From: Nitrospira sp. SG-bin1
Lineage (GTDB): Bacteria > Nitrospirota > Nitrospiria > Nitrospirales > Nitrospiraceae
NCBI GenBank assembly: GCA_002083365.1
Contig: LVWS01000001.1
Coordinates: forward strand, 52,732-108,952
Direction of reading: 5' to 3'
DNA: 56,221 nucleotides
Within the stretch, counting starts at the first letter, position 1; each line of letters opens with the position of its first letter. Of this stretch, positions 45,608 through 54,418 are shown piece by piece. Below the pieces are notes generated by a model, which saw only the letters and a list, made by a program, of their open reading frames with translations, did not search any database and was not told the origin of the DNA. The position numbers and the translations under genes were made by a program.

Positions 45608-46720
45608 ATGAAACAGTCTCGCCTTCATCAGCAACATGCCCAACTCGGAGCGACGTTTCAGGATATCACGGGCTGGGAAATGCCGGCTCATTATGGCGAT
45701 GTCGTGGCCGAACATCGCGCGGTCCGCCAGGCAGTGGGGATCGCCGACCTCTCCCATCGCGGCAAGCTCAGGGTCACGGGCGAAGATCGTGTGAAGTGGC
45801 TGCAAAGCGTCATCAGCAACGATATCCTTCCTCTCCAACCGGGGCACGGCCGCTATTCCAGCTTGTTAACCCACAAAGGCAAGATGCTCACGTACTTCCG
45901 CCTGTACATACAGACTGAAGCGGTCACGCTGGAAGACGTGGGCGAGATCGGGGAAATCACGTTCCAAGCCCTACGCAAATTCCTGCTCTACGGGACCAAA
46001 GCCAAGATGGAGAACTGTGCCGAGAGCTGGGGGCTGCTGTTGATCAGCGGACCAAAGGCCACCCATGTGGTGCAATCCGCGTTCGGCGTGGAGGTTACGG
46101 ACTTGAAGCCGGTCGATTTTGTCACGGCGCAGATCGGCGGCCATCATGCCCTGGTGTTATGCACCGAAGAAACGGGAGAGATCGACATCGAGGTGCTGCT
46201 TCCTGCGGATAGTCTCTTGACCGCATGGACCAGTGCCATGCAGGCCGGTGCGAAGTTCGGCATCAAAGCCATCGGCACCCACGCGCGGGAAGCCTTGCGC
46301 ATCGAAGCCGGCATCCCGAAGGCCGGGCCGGATTTGAACGAAGAGATTGTGCCGCCCGAAGCGAATCTTGAAGGCAAGGCCTTCAGCCTGAGCAAAGGGT
46401 GTTATCCGGGGCAAGAAGTCGTGGCACGCATGGATACCTACGGCAATGTACGCCGCAAGTTGGTCGGGCTGGTCTTGAAAGATTCCGTTGTTCCACCGCA
46501 TGGAGCCAAACTGTATAGCGGCGACCGTGAAGTGGGCTGGATCAGCAGTGCCGTCCGTTCGCCGCAGCTGAATCAGGTGATCGCGCTCGGGTTTCCACTT
46601 AGGGATTTTAGTAAGCCAGACACTGCTCTCTCAATCGAAATCGGCGGCCGGCGACACGAGGCCACGGTCCACACCCTACCCTTCCATACGAAGCAGCATC
46701 AACTTACCCAAAGCGACTGA
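45608..46720 (+). CDS. ygfZ: YgfZ/GcvT-fold folate-binding protein
   Basis: The 370-residue protein has the GcvT-type fold with the signature KGCYPGQEVVARMDTYG, which includes Cys265 and defines the YgfZ branch. YgfZ proteins use a folate to help make or repair iron-sulfur clusters and are not glycine-cleavage enzymes. The N terminus (ATFQDITGWEMPAHYGD) is more GcvT-like and makes it longer than E. coli YgfZ (326 residues). The stop overlaps the start of the truncated haemoglobin gene by one base. ThiC and NadA next door both need iron-sulfur clusters. Confidence 0.86.
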   Translation: MKQSRLHQQHAQLGATFQDITGWEMPAHYGDVVAEHRAVRQAVGIADLSHRGKLRVTGEDRVKWLQSVISNDILPLQPGHGRYSSLLTHKGKMLTYFRLYIQTEAVTLEDVGEIGEITFQALRKFLLYGTKAKMENCAESWGLLLISGPKATHVVQSAFGVEVTDLKPVDFVTAQIGGHHALVLCTEETGEIDIEVLLPADSLLTAWTSAMQAGAKFGIKAIGTHAREALRIEAGIPKAGPDLNEEIVPPEANLEGKAFSLSKGCYPGQEVVARMDTYGNVRRKLVGLVLKDSVVPPHGAKLYSGDREVGWISSAVRSPQLNQVIALGFPLRDFSKPDTALSIEIGGRRHEATVHTLPFHTKQHQLTQSD

Positions 46721-47139
46721 TGTCCACGCACGAACAACAAGACAGCGTCAGTGTGACCCCTTATGAGGCGGCCGGCGGGATCGAAGGCATCACCAAGTTG
46801 GTCGATGAATTTTACGTCAACATGGATACGTTGCAGGAAGCGAAGATCATTCGAAACATGCACCCCCCTGATCTCACCGATGCACGTAAGAAATTGACGT
46901 ACTTCCTCTGTGGTTGGCTCGGCGGCCCGAGGCTGTTTCAACAGCACTATGGGCCGATCAGCATTCCCGGCGCGCATAAACGGTTCCCTATTGGCTACGA
47001 AGAACGCGATGCCTGGCTCTTATGCATGCAGCGAGCCCTTGCCGTCCAGCCGTACAGTGCCGAATTGAAGGACTATCTCTTGGCTGCGCTCAGTATTCCA
47101 GCCGAACGAGTCCGGCAAGTGAATGCCGGAGAAATTTAG
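46720..47139 (+). CDS. Group II truncated haemoglobin
   Basis: The 139-residue protein matches group II truncated haemoglobins: YEAAGGIEGITKLVDEFY at the start, FLCGWLGGP in the CD/E region, the likely proximal heme ligand His86 (GAHKRFPIG) and the family Trp99 at G8 (RDAWLLCM). Such proteins bind oxygen and can help remove nitric oxide or peroxide, both relevant to a nitrifier. The start overlaps the ygfZ stop by one base (TGATG), so translation is coupled. Confidence 0.92.
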   Translation: MSTHEQQDSVSVTPYEAAGGIEGITKLVDEFYVNMDTLQEAKIIRNMHPPDLTDARKKLTYFLCGWLGGPRLFQQHYGPISIPGAHKRFPIGYEERDAWLLCMQRALAVQPYSAELKDYLLAALSIPAERVRQVNAGEI

Positions 47140-47862
47140 GCCTCTGCCCTTCCCTTAGCCGCCTGCACAAACTGATCGATTCCCTTCACTCACGCACATT
47201 AGGATACAGTCCTGCATCCTTCTGAATACAGGACTACAAACTTCATGAGATCTACTGCACCACCATTGTCCTACAAATCAACCGAATACTGGCTCCGATC
47301 CCCCATCGTTCACGTGGCATTCTCTTTGCTCTAACCAGTGCTCAAGGCGATATCAGAATTGGCAAGTGGCGTAAGGTCTAGCGATTGGCTCAGACCCGTC
47401 TTCAGGAAGCATCGGGATGACACGACCTACTAGAGAGGAATAGGCGGAAGCGACACTGGACGGTAAAGTGAGTCAAGAGTAGTGAAGGACGAAATGGCTT
47501 TCCTCTTCAACAATTCCAATGATCACCCACTTCAGGCGGAACCGATCTCAATCGGATGCGAAGCCTGGATCGACGTGAACCGGTTTTGTGCCGCTGAAAA
47601 GTCCGGAACCATCAGAGCCTCTGGAGACCACTCTCATTCGGCGACCTCTCAGAGTACGCTCACAAGGTCGCTATCAGGTCTCCAGAGGAAGTTTCGGAAG
47701 AGTTTAGGCGAAGACGTAGGCTAGCCGCGACCGCCACTCCCTCTCTGTTTACCTCGCCTTCGCTCAGAATCTGCGCTGACGAAGCACAAGCGGCATCATT
47801 CACATAATCCGAAACGAAACTATCCTAGCCCACACATTCCATGGTAACCGTTTGCATCACTG
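47140..47862. other. 723-bp region without a convincing gene
   Basis: Between the haemoglobin gene and the tiny lipoprotein gene I see no conserved protein. An open frame at 47482-47724 (80 codons) runs through the imperfect hairpin at 47603-47697 and has no recognisable sequence, so it is probably not coding. The first 340 bp show no structure. Confidence 0.5.
47603..47697. repeat. Large imperfect nested hairpin (RNA or small mobile element candidate)
   Basis: Three nested inverted repeats share one axis: CCGGAAC/GTTTCGG (47603-47609 with 47691-47697, one wobble), CCTCTGGAGACC/GGTCTCCAGAGG (12 bp perfect, 47618-47629 with 47677-47688) and GCGACCT/AGGTCGC (47641-47647 with 47665-47671). The total span is 95 bases. 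There is no T run after it, so it is not a simple terminator. It could be a structured RNA or a degraded miniature inverted-repeat element. Confidence 0.6.
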
Positions 47863-48033
47863 ATGCGCCGTCCGTTCGTTTTACTCCATCATGCGACCAT
47901 AGCGGCAACTTGCACGCTCCTCATCGGTTGTGCGGCAACTAGGATCGGCACAATTCAGTTTCAACTTGAACCGAACCGCTGGTTTCCTGGAAACTGCCAG
48001 GCACATAGAGAGGACTTTCTCCCATCACAATGA
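47863..48033 (+). CDS. Tiny putative lipoprotein (56 residues)
   Basis: An ATG at 47863 opens a frame of 56 codons with a charged start, a hydrophobic stretch and the lipobox LIGC (Cys28), followed by a short polar tail with one more Cys. The stop overlaps the methyltransferase start by 4 bp (ATGA), which suggests a real coding unit. The ribosome-binding site is weak. It resembles entericidin-like or other small lipoproteins only in size. Confidence 0.45.
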   Translation: MRRPFVLLHHATIAATCTLLIGCAATRIGTIQFQLEPNRWFPGNCQAHREDFLPSQ

Positions 48034-48808
48034 GCAGCACCATCGAACACGACTACGCGCCGGTCTGCGATCTGTATGAACGGCACCTTGGGCCGGCCTT
48101 GTTTGAGCGCTATGCCATCGATCTTGCCCGGCGCGTGGCCAGGGAATGCACGGAAGGCACCGTTCTTGAGATGGCCTGCGGAACTGGCATCGTCACTCGA
48201 CGGCAACCGATATCAATCCCGGCATGCTCGACTATGCGCAAAAGAGACTGAAAGATATGGAGGGAATACGCTGGCAACAGGCAGACATCGTGGACCTGCC
48301 ATTTCCCCATGCCTCGTTCAATGCCACAGTATGTCAGTTTGGGCTCATGTTCGTGCCGAATAAAGACCGCGCGTTTCGCGAAATGCGCCGAGTCCTGGTC
48401 AATGATGGCCTGCTCGCGTTCAACGTATGGGATCGTATGGAGCGCAATCCCTACGGCGTCATCGTGCACGAGACCGTTTCAAAATTCTTCCCGGACAATC
48501 CACCGCAGTTTTTCAAAGCGCCCTATAGCTTTGCCGATGTTGATGTCTTACAAAGTTTGCTGATTGCAAACGGATTTGACCAGGTGGAGATTCAGACCGT
48601 CCCACTGGAGTGTTATAGTACATCTGTGAGGTCACTGGCGATCGGGTTGATTGAAGGCGCGCTAATTCTCGCCGAGATTCAAGAGCGCGGCGCGTCGCCT
48701 AGTCCCATCATCGATGCGGTGACGGCAGCGTTGGTCAAAATCGGTCGAGACAGTCCGTTCCGGTCTGTCATGCAGGCGATTGTAGTGACCGCACGGGCGA
48801 AGGAATAG
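48030..48808 (+). pseudogene. Frameshifted class I SAM methyltransferase
   Basis: The first part (48030 to about 48203) encodes a methyltransferase N terminus up to VLEMACGTGIVTRR, the SAM-binding motif. The rest continues in another frame from about 48205 to 48808, beginning TDINPGMLDYA, and has the family QADIVDLPFPHASFNATVCQFG and MRRVLVNDGLLAFNVWD. Between the halves, residues that family members normally have (about ten, the second strand region) are missing, so a short deletion of a length not divisible by three is likely. A sequencing or assembly error is the alternative. Both halves are otherwise intact. Confidence 0.82.
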
Positions 48809-48855
48809 CAGGAGCTCTCCACCCTCGGAGGCCTGGATCGAAATACGGAGGTTCT

Positions 48856-49923
48856 ATGAAAACGCACACGTTGCGTGCTCATCACTGTGTGGCAACCCTC
48901 ACACTTTTTCTTATTCCCACCATAACGTGTGCGATGTCCGGCATGGACATGCCACACGGCGAACAGGCACATATGAGCTCCTCCCTCTCGAAAAATATGG
49001 GTAAGCCGATCAACTCATCGGAGTCGGAGATCGAGATGACCTACAGTGCCGATGGAAAGTCGGCCATCTTCGTCTCAGGGCGCAAAGGAAGTATTCCCTC
49101 ACCAGGCGTATCTTACAACTTCGACATCTGGATGTCTCACAAGGTGAGCGGCGCGTGGCAAGAGCCGATTCATTTGGGACCAGACATTGATCCGACCGTG
49201 GGGCCGAACATTGATACATCTGCCTGGGAATTGGAACCGAGTTTCTCGGATGACGGCAATGTTATCTATTTCACACGATACGAGCCCGGCAATCTCTCCA
49301 CCGGCGACCTCTATGTGACGCAGAAAATCAATGGCGTTTGGCAACCGGCCAGAAATTGGAACGATGTCCCGGAGCTCCCCCACATCAATACGCCGACGGG
49401 CGAGGAGCACTGTCCGATCATTGCTTCCGACAACCTCATCTACTTCAACTATCAGCAGCCGGGCGTGACCCAGGACAGCGATATCTGGAAGGTCGAGAAG
49501 AAAGACGGCGTCTGGCAGAAACCGGAGAGCCTAGGGCCTCGCATTAATTCGCCCTACCGTGATCATATGCACTGGACCGGCCTGTCGAAGGACGGGAAAA
49601 GTCTCATTGTCACCAGTACCCGTCCGGACATGGGCTCGAGGGGCGGACATGATATGTGGATCTCCCACCAAAACCCGAAAGGCGAATGGCAAGAGCCGCT
49701 AAACTTGGGCGATACCATCAATACTGCCGGTGAAGATATGTGTTGGACCTTTATGCCGGACGGCAAAACATTCACGGGCGGTTCTGGCCCTCGCGATTCG
49801 TACAATCACGATATTCTGTGGGTCCGCAAAGACGATGTCCCGTTGCTGAAGAATTTTGAACCGATTGGGCCGCCACCTAATTTGCTCTCCAATGGTCAGG
49901 CGAAACCGAGCGCCACAGAGTGA
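48856..49923 (+). CDS. Exported PD40 (WD40-like) beta-propeller protein
   Basis: The ATG at 48856 follows GGAGG. The 355-residue protein has a signal peptide (about 1-26) and a Met/His-rich stretch (MSGMDMPHGEQAHM) that could bind copper. Then follow several PD40 repeats of the TolB type: ADGKSAIFVSGRKG, DDGNVIYFTRYEPG, SDNLIYFNYQQPG and KDGKSLIVTSTRPD, each followed by a DIW/DLY/DMW strand. It would form a periplasmic six- or seven-bladed propeller. The ligand or partner is unknown. Confidence 0.85.
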   Translation: MKTHTLRAHHCVATLTLFLIPTITCAMSGMDMPHGEQAHMSSSLSKNMGKPINSSESEIEMTYSADGKSAIFVSGRKGSIPSPGVSYNFDIWMSHKVSGAWQEPIHLGPDIDPTVGPNIDTSAWELEPSFSDDGNVIYFTRYEPGNLSTGDLYVTQKINGVWQPARNWNDVPELPHINTPTGEEHCPIIASDNLIYFNYQQPGVTQDSDIWKVEKKDGVWQKPESLGPRINSPYRDHMHWTGLSKDGKSLIVTSTRPDMGSRGGHDMWISHQNPKGEWQEPLNLGDTINTAGEDMCWTFMPDGKTFTGGSGPRDSYNHDILWVRKDDVPLLKNFEPIGPPPNLLSNGQAKPSATE

Positions 49924-49982
49924 TTGCACTGTTGTTCTCTGAAGGACGTTTTCTCACTCAGAGGCACCTATCTATCAAATGA

Positions 49983-50594
49983 ATGACCAGCCTTCTTAAG
50001 CCAGAGTCCGGCACCGGCCACAAAGAGGCACCCTTCGAGCCATCAAGCTCGGAGGGTGTCCTGAAAAGACACAGATACCTTCTAATCGGTATAGTTGCAG
50101 GCCTGGTCATAGTTTCCGGCACGGTGTCGATACAAAACAAGAGGCCTCAGTCCGCTGACGGACCAAAAGTGGTGGTTGAGGAAGCCACGATCGTCGGTCC
50201 TCTCGTCCAACACAATGTCCCAACCGCGACGGTCCTTCTCAAGAATACCGGGCACTCTCCTGCTCGAACGACCAGAACCCGTCTCGTGATGACCGTCTGG
50301 ACTTCGAACAGCTTTCCGGATTGGAAGATGCCACTGCAACTCGCGCCCGATGCTCAAAACGTTGGCGAGATCGATCCAGGATCTGTTGCACCCCAGACCG
50401 TTTCCTTGATCACTCCGCTCACCGACGTGCAAGGCATGCACTTGGAGCGCCAAGACTGGTTCATCGTGATCCTCGGCGTCGTGTCCTATACAGATGCGGT
50501 CGGCAATCCGCACGAGACGAAACTCTGCCTCATCTGGCGAGAGACTTCCAAAGAAACTCTCGACCCCTGCGAGAAATGGAATGAGGTGGATTAG
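49983..50594 (+). CDS. Membrane-anchored hypothetical protein
   Basis: The 203-residue protein has a polar N-terminal segment, one membrane helix (about 32-50, YLLIGIVAGLVIVSGTVS) and a periplasmic beta-rich domain (about 60-195). No clear ribosome-binding site is seen before the ATG. I recognise no family. It is convergent with the 50649-51131 gene, with a hairpin terminator between. Confidence 0.65.
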   Translation: MTSLLKPESGTGHKEAPFEPSSSEGVLKRHRYLLIGIVAGLVIVSGTVSIQNKRPQSADGPKVVVEEATIVGPLVQHNVPTATVLLKNTGHSPARTTRTRLVMTVWTSNSFPDWKMPLQLAPDAQNVGEIDPGSVAPQTVSLITPLTDVQGMHLERQDWFIVILGVVSYTDAVGNPHETKLCLIWRETSKETLDPCEKWNEVD

Positions 50595-50607
50595 CGAGGG
50601 CCGTGGC

Positions 50608-50635
50608 TCAGGCATGACAACATATTCATGCCTGA
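50608..50635. terminator. Hairpin between convergent genes
   Basis: TCAGGCATGA (50608-50617) and TCATGCCTGA (50626-50635) form a perfect 10-bp stem around 8 bases, midway between two converging stops. It lacks a T run on either side, so efficiency is uncertain. Confidence 0.65.
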
Positions 50636-50648
50636 CGCTTCGCGAAAA

Positions 50649-51131
50649 TCAGCGTTCCGGATTGCGTGCCGCCGTGACTGCCCTGGCGAATCTCAAAAGA
50701 CTGGCCCGTTCTTCGTCGTCCAACGCCAACAGCAAATGAGCTTCCTCCCCGTGCATCAAACGCAGGCTCAAGAACGGCTCTTCCCGACGCTTTTCGCGGT
50801 TGTCCCACATCGCGTCGATCACCTGCACCTTATCCAATTGACCGACCGACACAACGTCGTAACGGAAATAGGAATCGCCGATGACGATGTCGAATACGAC
50901 ATTCCCCGCCGTCAGCAGCGCGAGATTGAATCGACCTTGATCTTCGTATCCTTCCGGCAAGAATCTATTGATATGACAGAGAACGATCTTGCGATCACCC
51001 AACGCGCTCCGGAACTTTTTTTTGAGCGCCTCATAATCGATCTGCAGAGCCTTTTCATCCGGTCCGGTGGAGGCTACAGCCGCCGCTTCAGCCTTCGAGA
51101 AAACATCATCGGCGGACATTAATTCAGACAT
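50649..51131 (-). CDS. Hypothetical cytosolic protein
   Basis: The 160-residue protein has a helical N-terminal third (about 5-45) and then a beta-rich part with several short strands (LALLTAGNVVFDIVIGDSYFRYDVV, FLSLRLMHGEEAHLLLAL), ending in a helix. The strand pattern recalls a PH-like domain, but I cannot assign a family. It has no signal peptide. Function is unknown. Confidence 0.68.
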   Translation of the reverse strand: MSELMSADDVFSKAEAAAVASTGPDEKALQIDYEALKKKFRSALGDRKIVLCHINRFLPEGYEDQGRFNLALLTAGNVVFDIVIGDSYFRYDVVSVGQLDKVQVIDAMWDNREKRREEPFLSLRLMHGEEAHLLLALDDEERASLLRFARAVTAARNPER

Positions 51132-51236
51132 GACTTATGCTTCCTTTCTCTCGTTGGAGACACTCAGTGAACTCGGGAGCCGTACGGTACCCGGCCATCT
51201 GCGGCAATTGCAAGAGGCTGGCGTGATAAGATGGCA

Positions 51237-52706
51237 TTACTGCCCAGCCGGCACACGATGAGAAAATCGCCGATTTCCGGCCTCGTCCACCACCGTCACT
51301 TCAAACACGTCCTTCGTGACACGGACCAGGCCAAAGTTCTGATACCCCGACTCATTCACCAATCGCATGGGATGCAGTTCATCGCTGGCGGCGGTAAGCC
51401 TTCCCGGCCTGGCCGAGAGAGGACCTACCATATACTCATGAAAATCGATGATCCCGTCTTGATTAGGATCATAGGCATTGGCCTGGACCCAATGCACATC
51501 CCCGGCGAGAAACACGACGTTCTTGACCGTATGTCCGAGGATGGCATCGACAATCAGCTGCCGTTCTCTTCCAAAGCCGGTTCCGGTCGGCTCATTTCCC
51601 CACCCATCGTTGCCCAAACCGACTTTCTCGATCGACAGTGGAACGGAAGTGGCAATGACTTTCCATGTTGCCGTAGAGGTGCGTAGCCCATCAAGCAACC
51701 ATTTCAATTGGTCATTCCCCAGCATCGTTTTGAATGGCCCGTCTCTATCCTCGTTCCGGCTGCGATATTGCCTGGTATCCAGTATAAAAAGTTCGAGATC
51801 GGCCCCGCATCGAATGCTCCGATACATGCGATGGGGATCCTGCTCAGGGGACGCGATCGGCCAGTATTCGCGGAACGCCTGACGTCCTGCCGGCATCTGA
51901 TCGTCATACGGACCGGCAAAATCGTTCCTTACTTCATGATCGTCCCAGATCACATAAACCGGCACCGTTCTCAAAAATCGACGAAGCGCCTCGGCGCCGC
52001 GCTGATAACGGTGCCGCGCTCGATAGGTCTGCAAGGTGGTCGCTTTGAAATCAGCACCTGGCTCGTTCGGTGGCGAGGGACAAGGATTGTCGCTATAGAT
52101 CGTATCCCCAAGAAATAGGAAGAAGTCGGGACTGTGCCGATGGATCATATCAAAGATGGGATAGCCGCTCGCGCCCTGGCGGCAGCGTCCTTGACCGCCG
52201 AGATCCCCGCTCCACGCGAACGTCACCACGGCGGAAGTCGTTTCGTCGGGCAACGTCGTAAATTCGCCCTTGGCGGCGAGGCTCGCCGAGCGCTGCCTGG
52301 TGTTCTGGTCGGCAGAATCGATCAGGACATGGTAGCGGTAACGTGTCGCGGGACTCAGCCCCTCCAGTGGGATAGTGAGAGTGTAATCCGTCTCAGCAGT
52401 CGTCAAGATGGAAGCCGTTCTCGGCACCGGCGTCACGACGGTCGCCTGCTTCAATGCCAGGTCCCATCGTGAAACGGTAGCCCACTCGATCTGAACCGAA
52501 GCCGGTCCGTCGGTACGCAGCCAGAGCAACGCGCGTTGTGAACTCACGTCGCCGACCGCGACACCCTGAGGTAAGAGATTCGATCCAACCGCGGTCGTTT
52601 CCGTCGATGAACCGTCGGAACGAATACTTTCACGCGGAAAGGCCGAGCAGCCGATGAATAAGGCGAGAAGGATCAGAATACCGGCCTGTTGAAGGAACGC
52701 ACGCAT
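51237..52706 (-). CDS. PhoD-like alkaline phosphatase, lipoprotein
   Basis: The 489-residue protein starts with a lipoprotein signal peptide (lipobox FIGC, Cys20) and a fibronectin-like N-terminal PhoD_N domain (about 45-155). The catalytic metallophosphatase domain follows, with WSGDLGGQGRC, LFLGDTIYSDN, YVIWDDHEVRNDF and FLAGDVHW, the metal-binding motifs of PhoD. Such enzymes release phosphate from phosphodiesters or monoesters outside the inner membrane, often under phosphate limitation. No Pho box was searched for. Most PhoD proteins use the Tat pathway, but the twin-arginine motif is absent and a Sec/lipoprotein route is likely here. Confidence 0.92.
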   Translation of the reverse strand: MRAFLQQAGILILLALFIGCSAFPRESIRSDGSSTETTAVGSNLLPQGVAVGDVSSQRALLWLRTDGPASVQIEWATVSRWDLALKQATVVTPVPRTASILTTAETDYTLTIPLEGLSPATRYRYHVLIDSADQNTRQRSASLAAKGEFTTLPDETTSAVVTFAWSGDLGGQGRCRQGASGYPIFDMIHRHSPDFFLFLGDTIYSDNPCPSPPNEPGADFKATTLQTYRARHRYQRGAEALRRFLRTVPVYVIWDDHEVRNDFAGPYDDQMPAGRQAFREYWPIASPEQDPHRMYRSIRCGADLELFILDTRQYRSRNEDRDGPFKTMLGNDQLKWLLDGLRTSTATWKVIATSVPLSIEKVGLGNDGWGNEPTGTGFGRERQLIVDAILGHTVKNVVFLAGDVHWVQANAYDPNQDGIIDFHEYMVGPLSARPGRLTAASDELHPMRLVNESGYQNFGLVRVTKDVFEVTVVDEAGNRRFSHRVPAGQ

Positions 52707-52817
52707 CGGGCACTCCTACCCTATGCAATGATGAAGGGTCAAGCAGCAGAGCGAACCGCGGACTTGAAAACCGGTACAACCGACCGGCATACTAAGCTGG
52801 TTCACAGGAGATCCGCG

Positions 52818-53054
52818 ATGTTGGATACCCACTGTTGCGTACCCAACTGTCTGGAGAACCCCTATGCTCCGGCCGGTACACATTCCATCTGCAAAGACCA
52901 TTTCCTCAGCTTTCTCACCTGGCGCCGTCGCCGCGGTACTCAGATGTTTCATGCCTATGCCGGCATGACGATGGAGGAACGCGATACCATCGCCGCCGAA
53001 TGGATGAAAACGCTCCGTACGGACGACGTGCCTGCTGTCGCACCGAAGCTGTAA
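52818..53054 (+). CDS. Small Cys-rich protein
   Basis: The ATG at 52818 follows GGAGATC; a longer frame from 52689 would overlap phoD. The 78-residue protein has four cysteines and a histidine near the N terminus (HCCVPNC and, after 13 residues, CKDHF), a spacing that could bind zinc, and then a basic WRRRRG segment and a helical tail. I recognise no family. It could be a nucleic-acid-binding protein, but that is only a guess. Confidence 0.6.
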   Translation: MLDTHCCVPNCLENPYAPAGTHSICKDHFLSFLTWRRRRGTQMFHAYAGMTMEERDTIAAEWMKTLRTDDVPAVAPKL

Positions 53055-53084
53055 TTACCCTTATTCTGCTACAGCGACAAGCCA

Positions 53085-53492
53085 TCATCCCAAGGCTTCA
53101 TAGAGTCGTTGGGCGGGAGCGTTTGTAATCGCGGTTGCTAATTCGACACGAACCGCGCCGTTGGCACGAGCCGTTTCGGCAGCCGACTTGAGCAATTGAG
53201 TCCCTACATCTCGCCGCCTGGCGTCAGGTATGACGAACAAGTCGCTGAGCACATACATCGGCGCGACAAGGATGGATGAAAAGGTTGGGTACAGCTGCGC
53301 AAAACCAACCGCCCTCCCAGCGCCGTCTTCAGCTATGAGGACCACCGACTCATTCCGAACAAAACGATCGCTCAAGAATTGCCTGGCAATAATCAGATCA
53401 GAAGGTTGTCCATAGAATTGGCGGTAAGCATCAAAGAGGGGAACGAGTCGATTGAGATCATGAAGCGTTGCTCGCCGGATTGAATGGGACAT
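53085..53492 (-). CDS. GNAT N-acetyltransferase, shortened at the C terminus
   Basis: The 135-residue protein has the GNAT fold: an N-terminal strand/helix, VVLIAEDGAGRAVGFAQLYP, a DARRRDVGTQLL acetyl-CoA-binding loop and NAPAQRLYEALG. The frame ends right after YEALG, where family members normally continue with 10-20 residues forming the last strand, so the end appears lost. The acceptor substrate is unknown. The remaining protein may be unstable. Confidence 0.8.
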   Translation of the reverse strand: MSHSIRRATLHDLNRLVPLFDAYRQFYGQPSDLIIARQFLSDRFVRNESVVLIAEDGAGRAVGFAQLYPTFSSILVAPMYVLSDLFVIPDARRRDVGTQLLKSAAETARANGAVRVELATAITNAPAQRLYEALG

Positions 53493-53627
53493 GCCTATTG
53501 AAGATAAGGTATCACATCATTGCGCCGACTATCTCGCCACTCGAAACTATTTGGCTAGGCGTGTTTGCTCAGGACTCCCTCTTTATGCAATCGGCGAAGA
53601 AGATCGCTCACGAGAATCTTTAGTTCC

Positions 53628-54164
53628 TCATGACGGTTTCTTCAGTCCTGCAGCGTATTTTATTAAGACTTGAAGGTGTCCACTTGCCATTATCTGATGA
53701 GTGGGATTCTGTGACTCCTGAAAAAGCAGGCTGGCATATTCATACTTATGGACAAGATCATTGTTCATACGAAAAGAGTCAATTAGCCCTCTAGCCCTTG
53801 CATATGTCAACACAATCGCCTTGCGAAGATCATTATCTTTGATTCATCCAACAAAAAATGTGTTTGTATTGTAGATCGTAAAGTAGTCCTGCGTGATGGG
53901 CCAATACATGAGCATAGGCTGTCCATCCCCTAATGCCTCTATCTGAGCTCCCGCGCTACGAACATAACCGTCCCATAAAGACTCGACTTCGTCATGAATC
54001 GCTTGCAGCAGACCCTTCAACTGATCAGCATCATTTTGCTTCTGTGTTGCCATTTGAAGTCGATGGGCAACATACGTAGCCAGTAGAGTTAGGGCACTCC
54101 CAATAAGAGCGCCTACCGCAGAAGAGATTAGCGTCCCCCAATCCCAGTAGTTATGTGATGCCAT
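53628..54164 (-). pseudogene. Membrane protein gene with in-frame TGA stop
   Basis: The frame starts at 54164 and encodes one N-terminal membrane helix (about 10-32) and a helical cytosolic part, ending at a TGA at 53846-53844. The same frame continues without a gap for another 72 codons to 53628 (NDLRKAIVLTYARARGLIDSFR and so on), giving 178 codons in total. The continuation reads as ordinary protein. A single base change (for example CGA to TGA) explains this best; the part before the stop (106 residues) may still be made. Confidence 0.68.
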
Positions 54165-54418
54165 CAGCTCTCTACCAACCTATTGAAATGAAGTTCTAAT
54201 TCTTACGCTCTTTTCTCTTTAACGCATTCAGCCAGGACCTTCCGAGGTCGCGCGTTGGCCAACACCTTAACCCTCTTTTTCTTATAAGCGGGACGCTGTG
54301 TGGTTTTCTCCTGCGCGCATTGAGCGAGCACCGCCCACTGCCCCGATCAACACTTGCCCTGCCGCCTCACCATCTCGGCGGCGTGAACAAACGTGAGGCT
54401 CGTTATTCCTCGCCTCGT

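Noticed and set aside
47482..47724. 80-codon open frame as a possible protein gene.
   Set aside because: It runs through the nested hairpin, has no recognisable domain or signal and no strong ribosome-binding site.
53085..53846. TGA at the GNAT end and inside the 53628-54164 gene might mean recoding of TGA (Trp or selenocysteine).
   Set aside because: TGA is used as a normal stop in many intact genes here, including tpsA and ileS; the residue after YEALG does not continue the family when read through, and no SECIS-like structure was seen.
54203..54331. Small basic frame on the minus strand (42 codons from a GTG) with recurring VLA-type segments.
   Set aside because: No ribosome-binding site, no recognisable family and too short to support on sequence alone.
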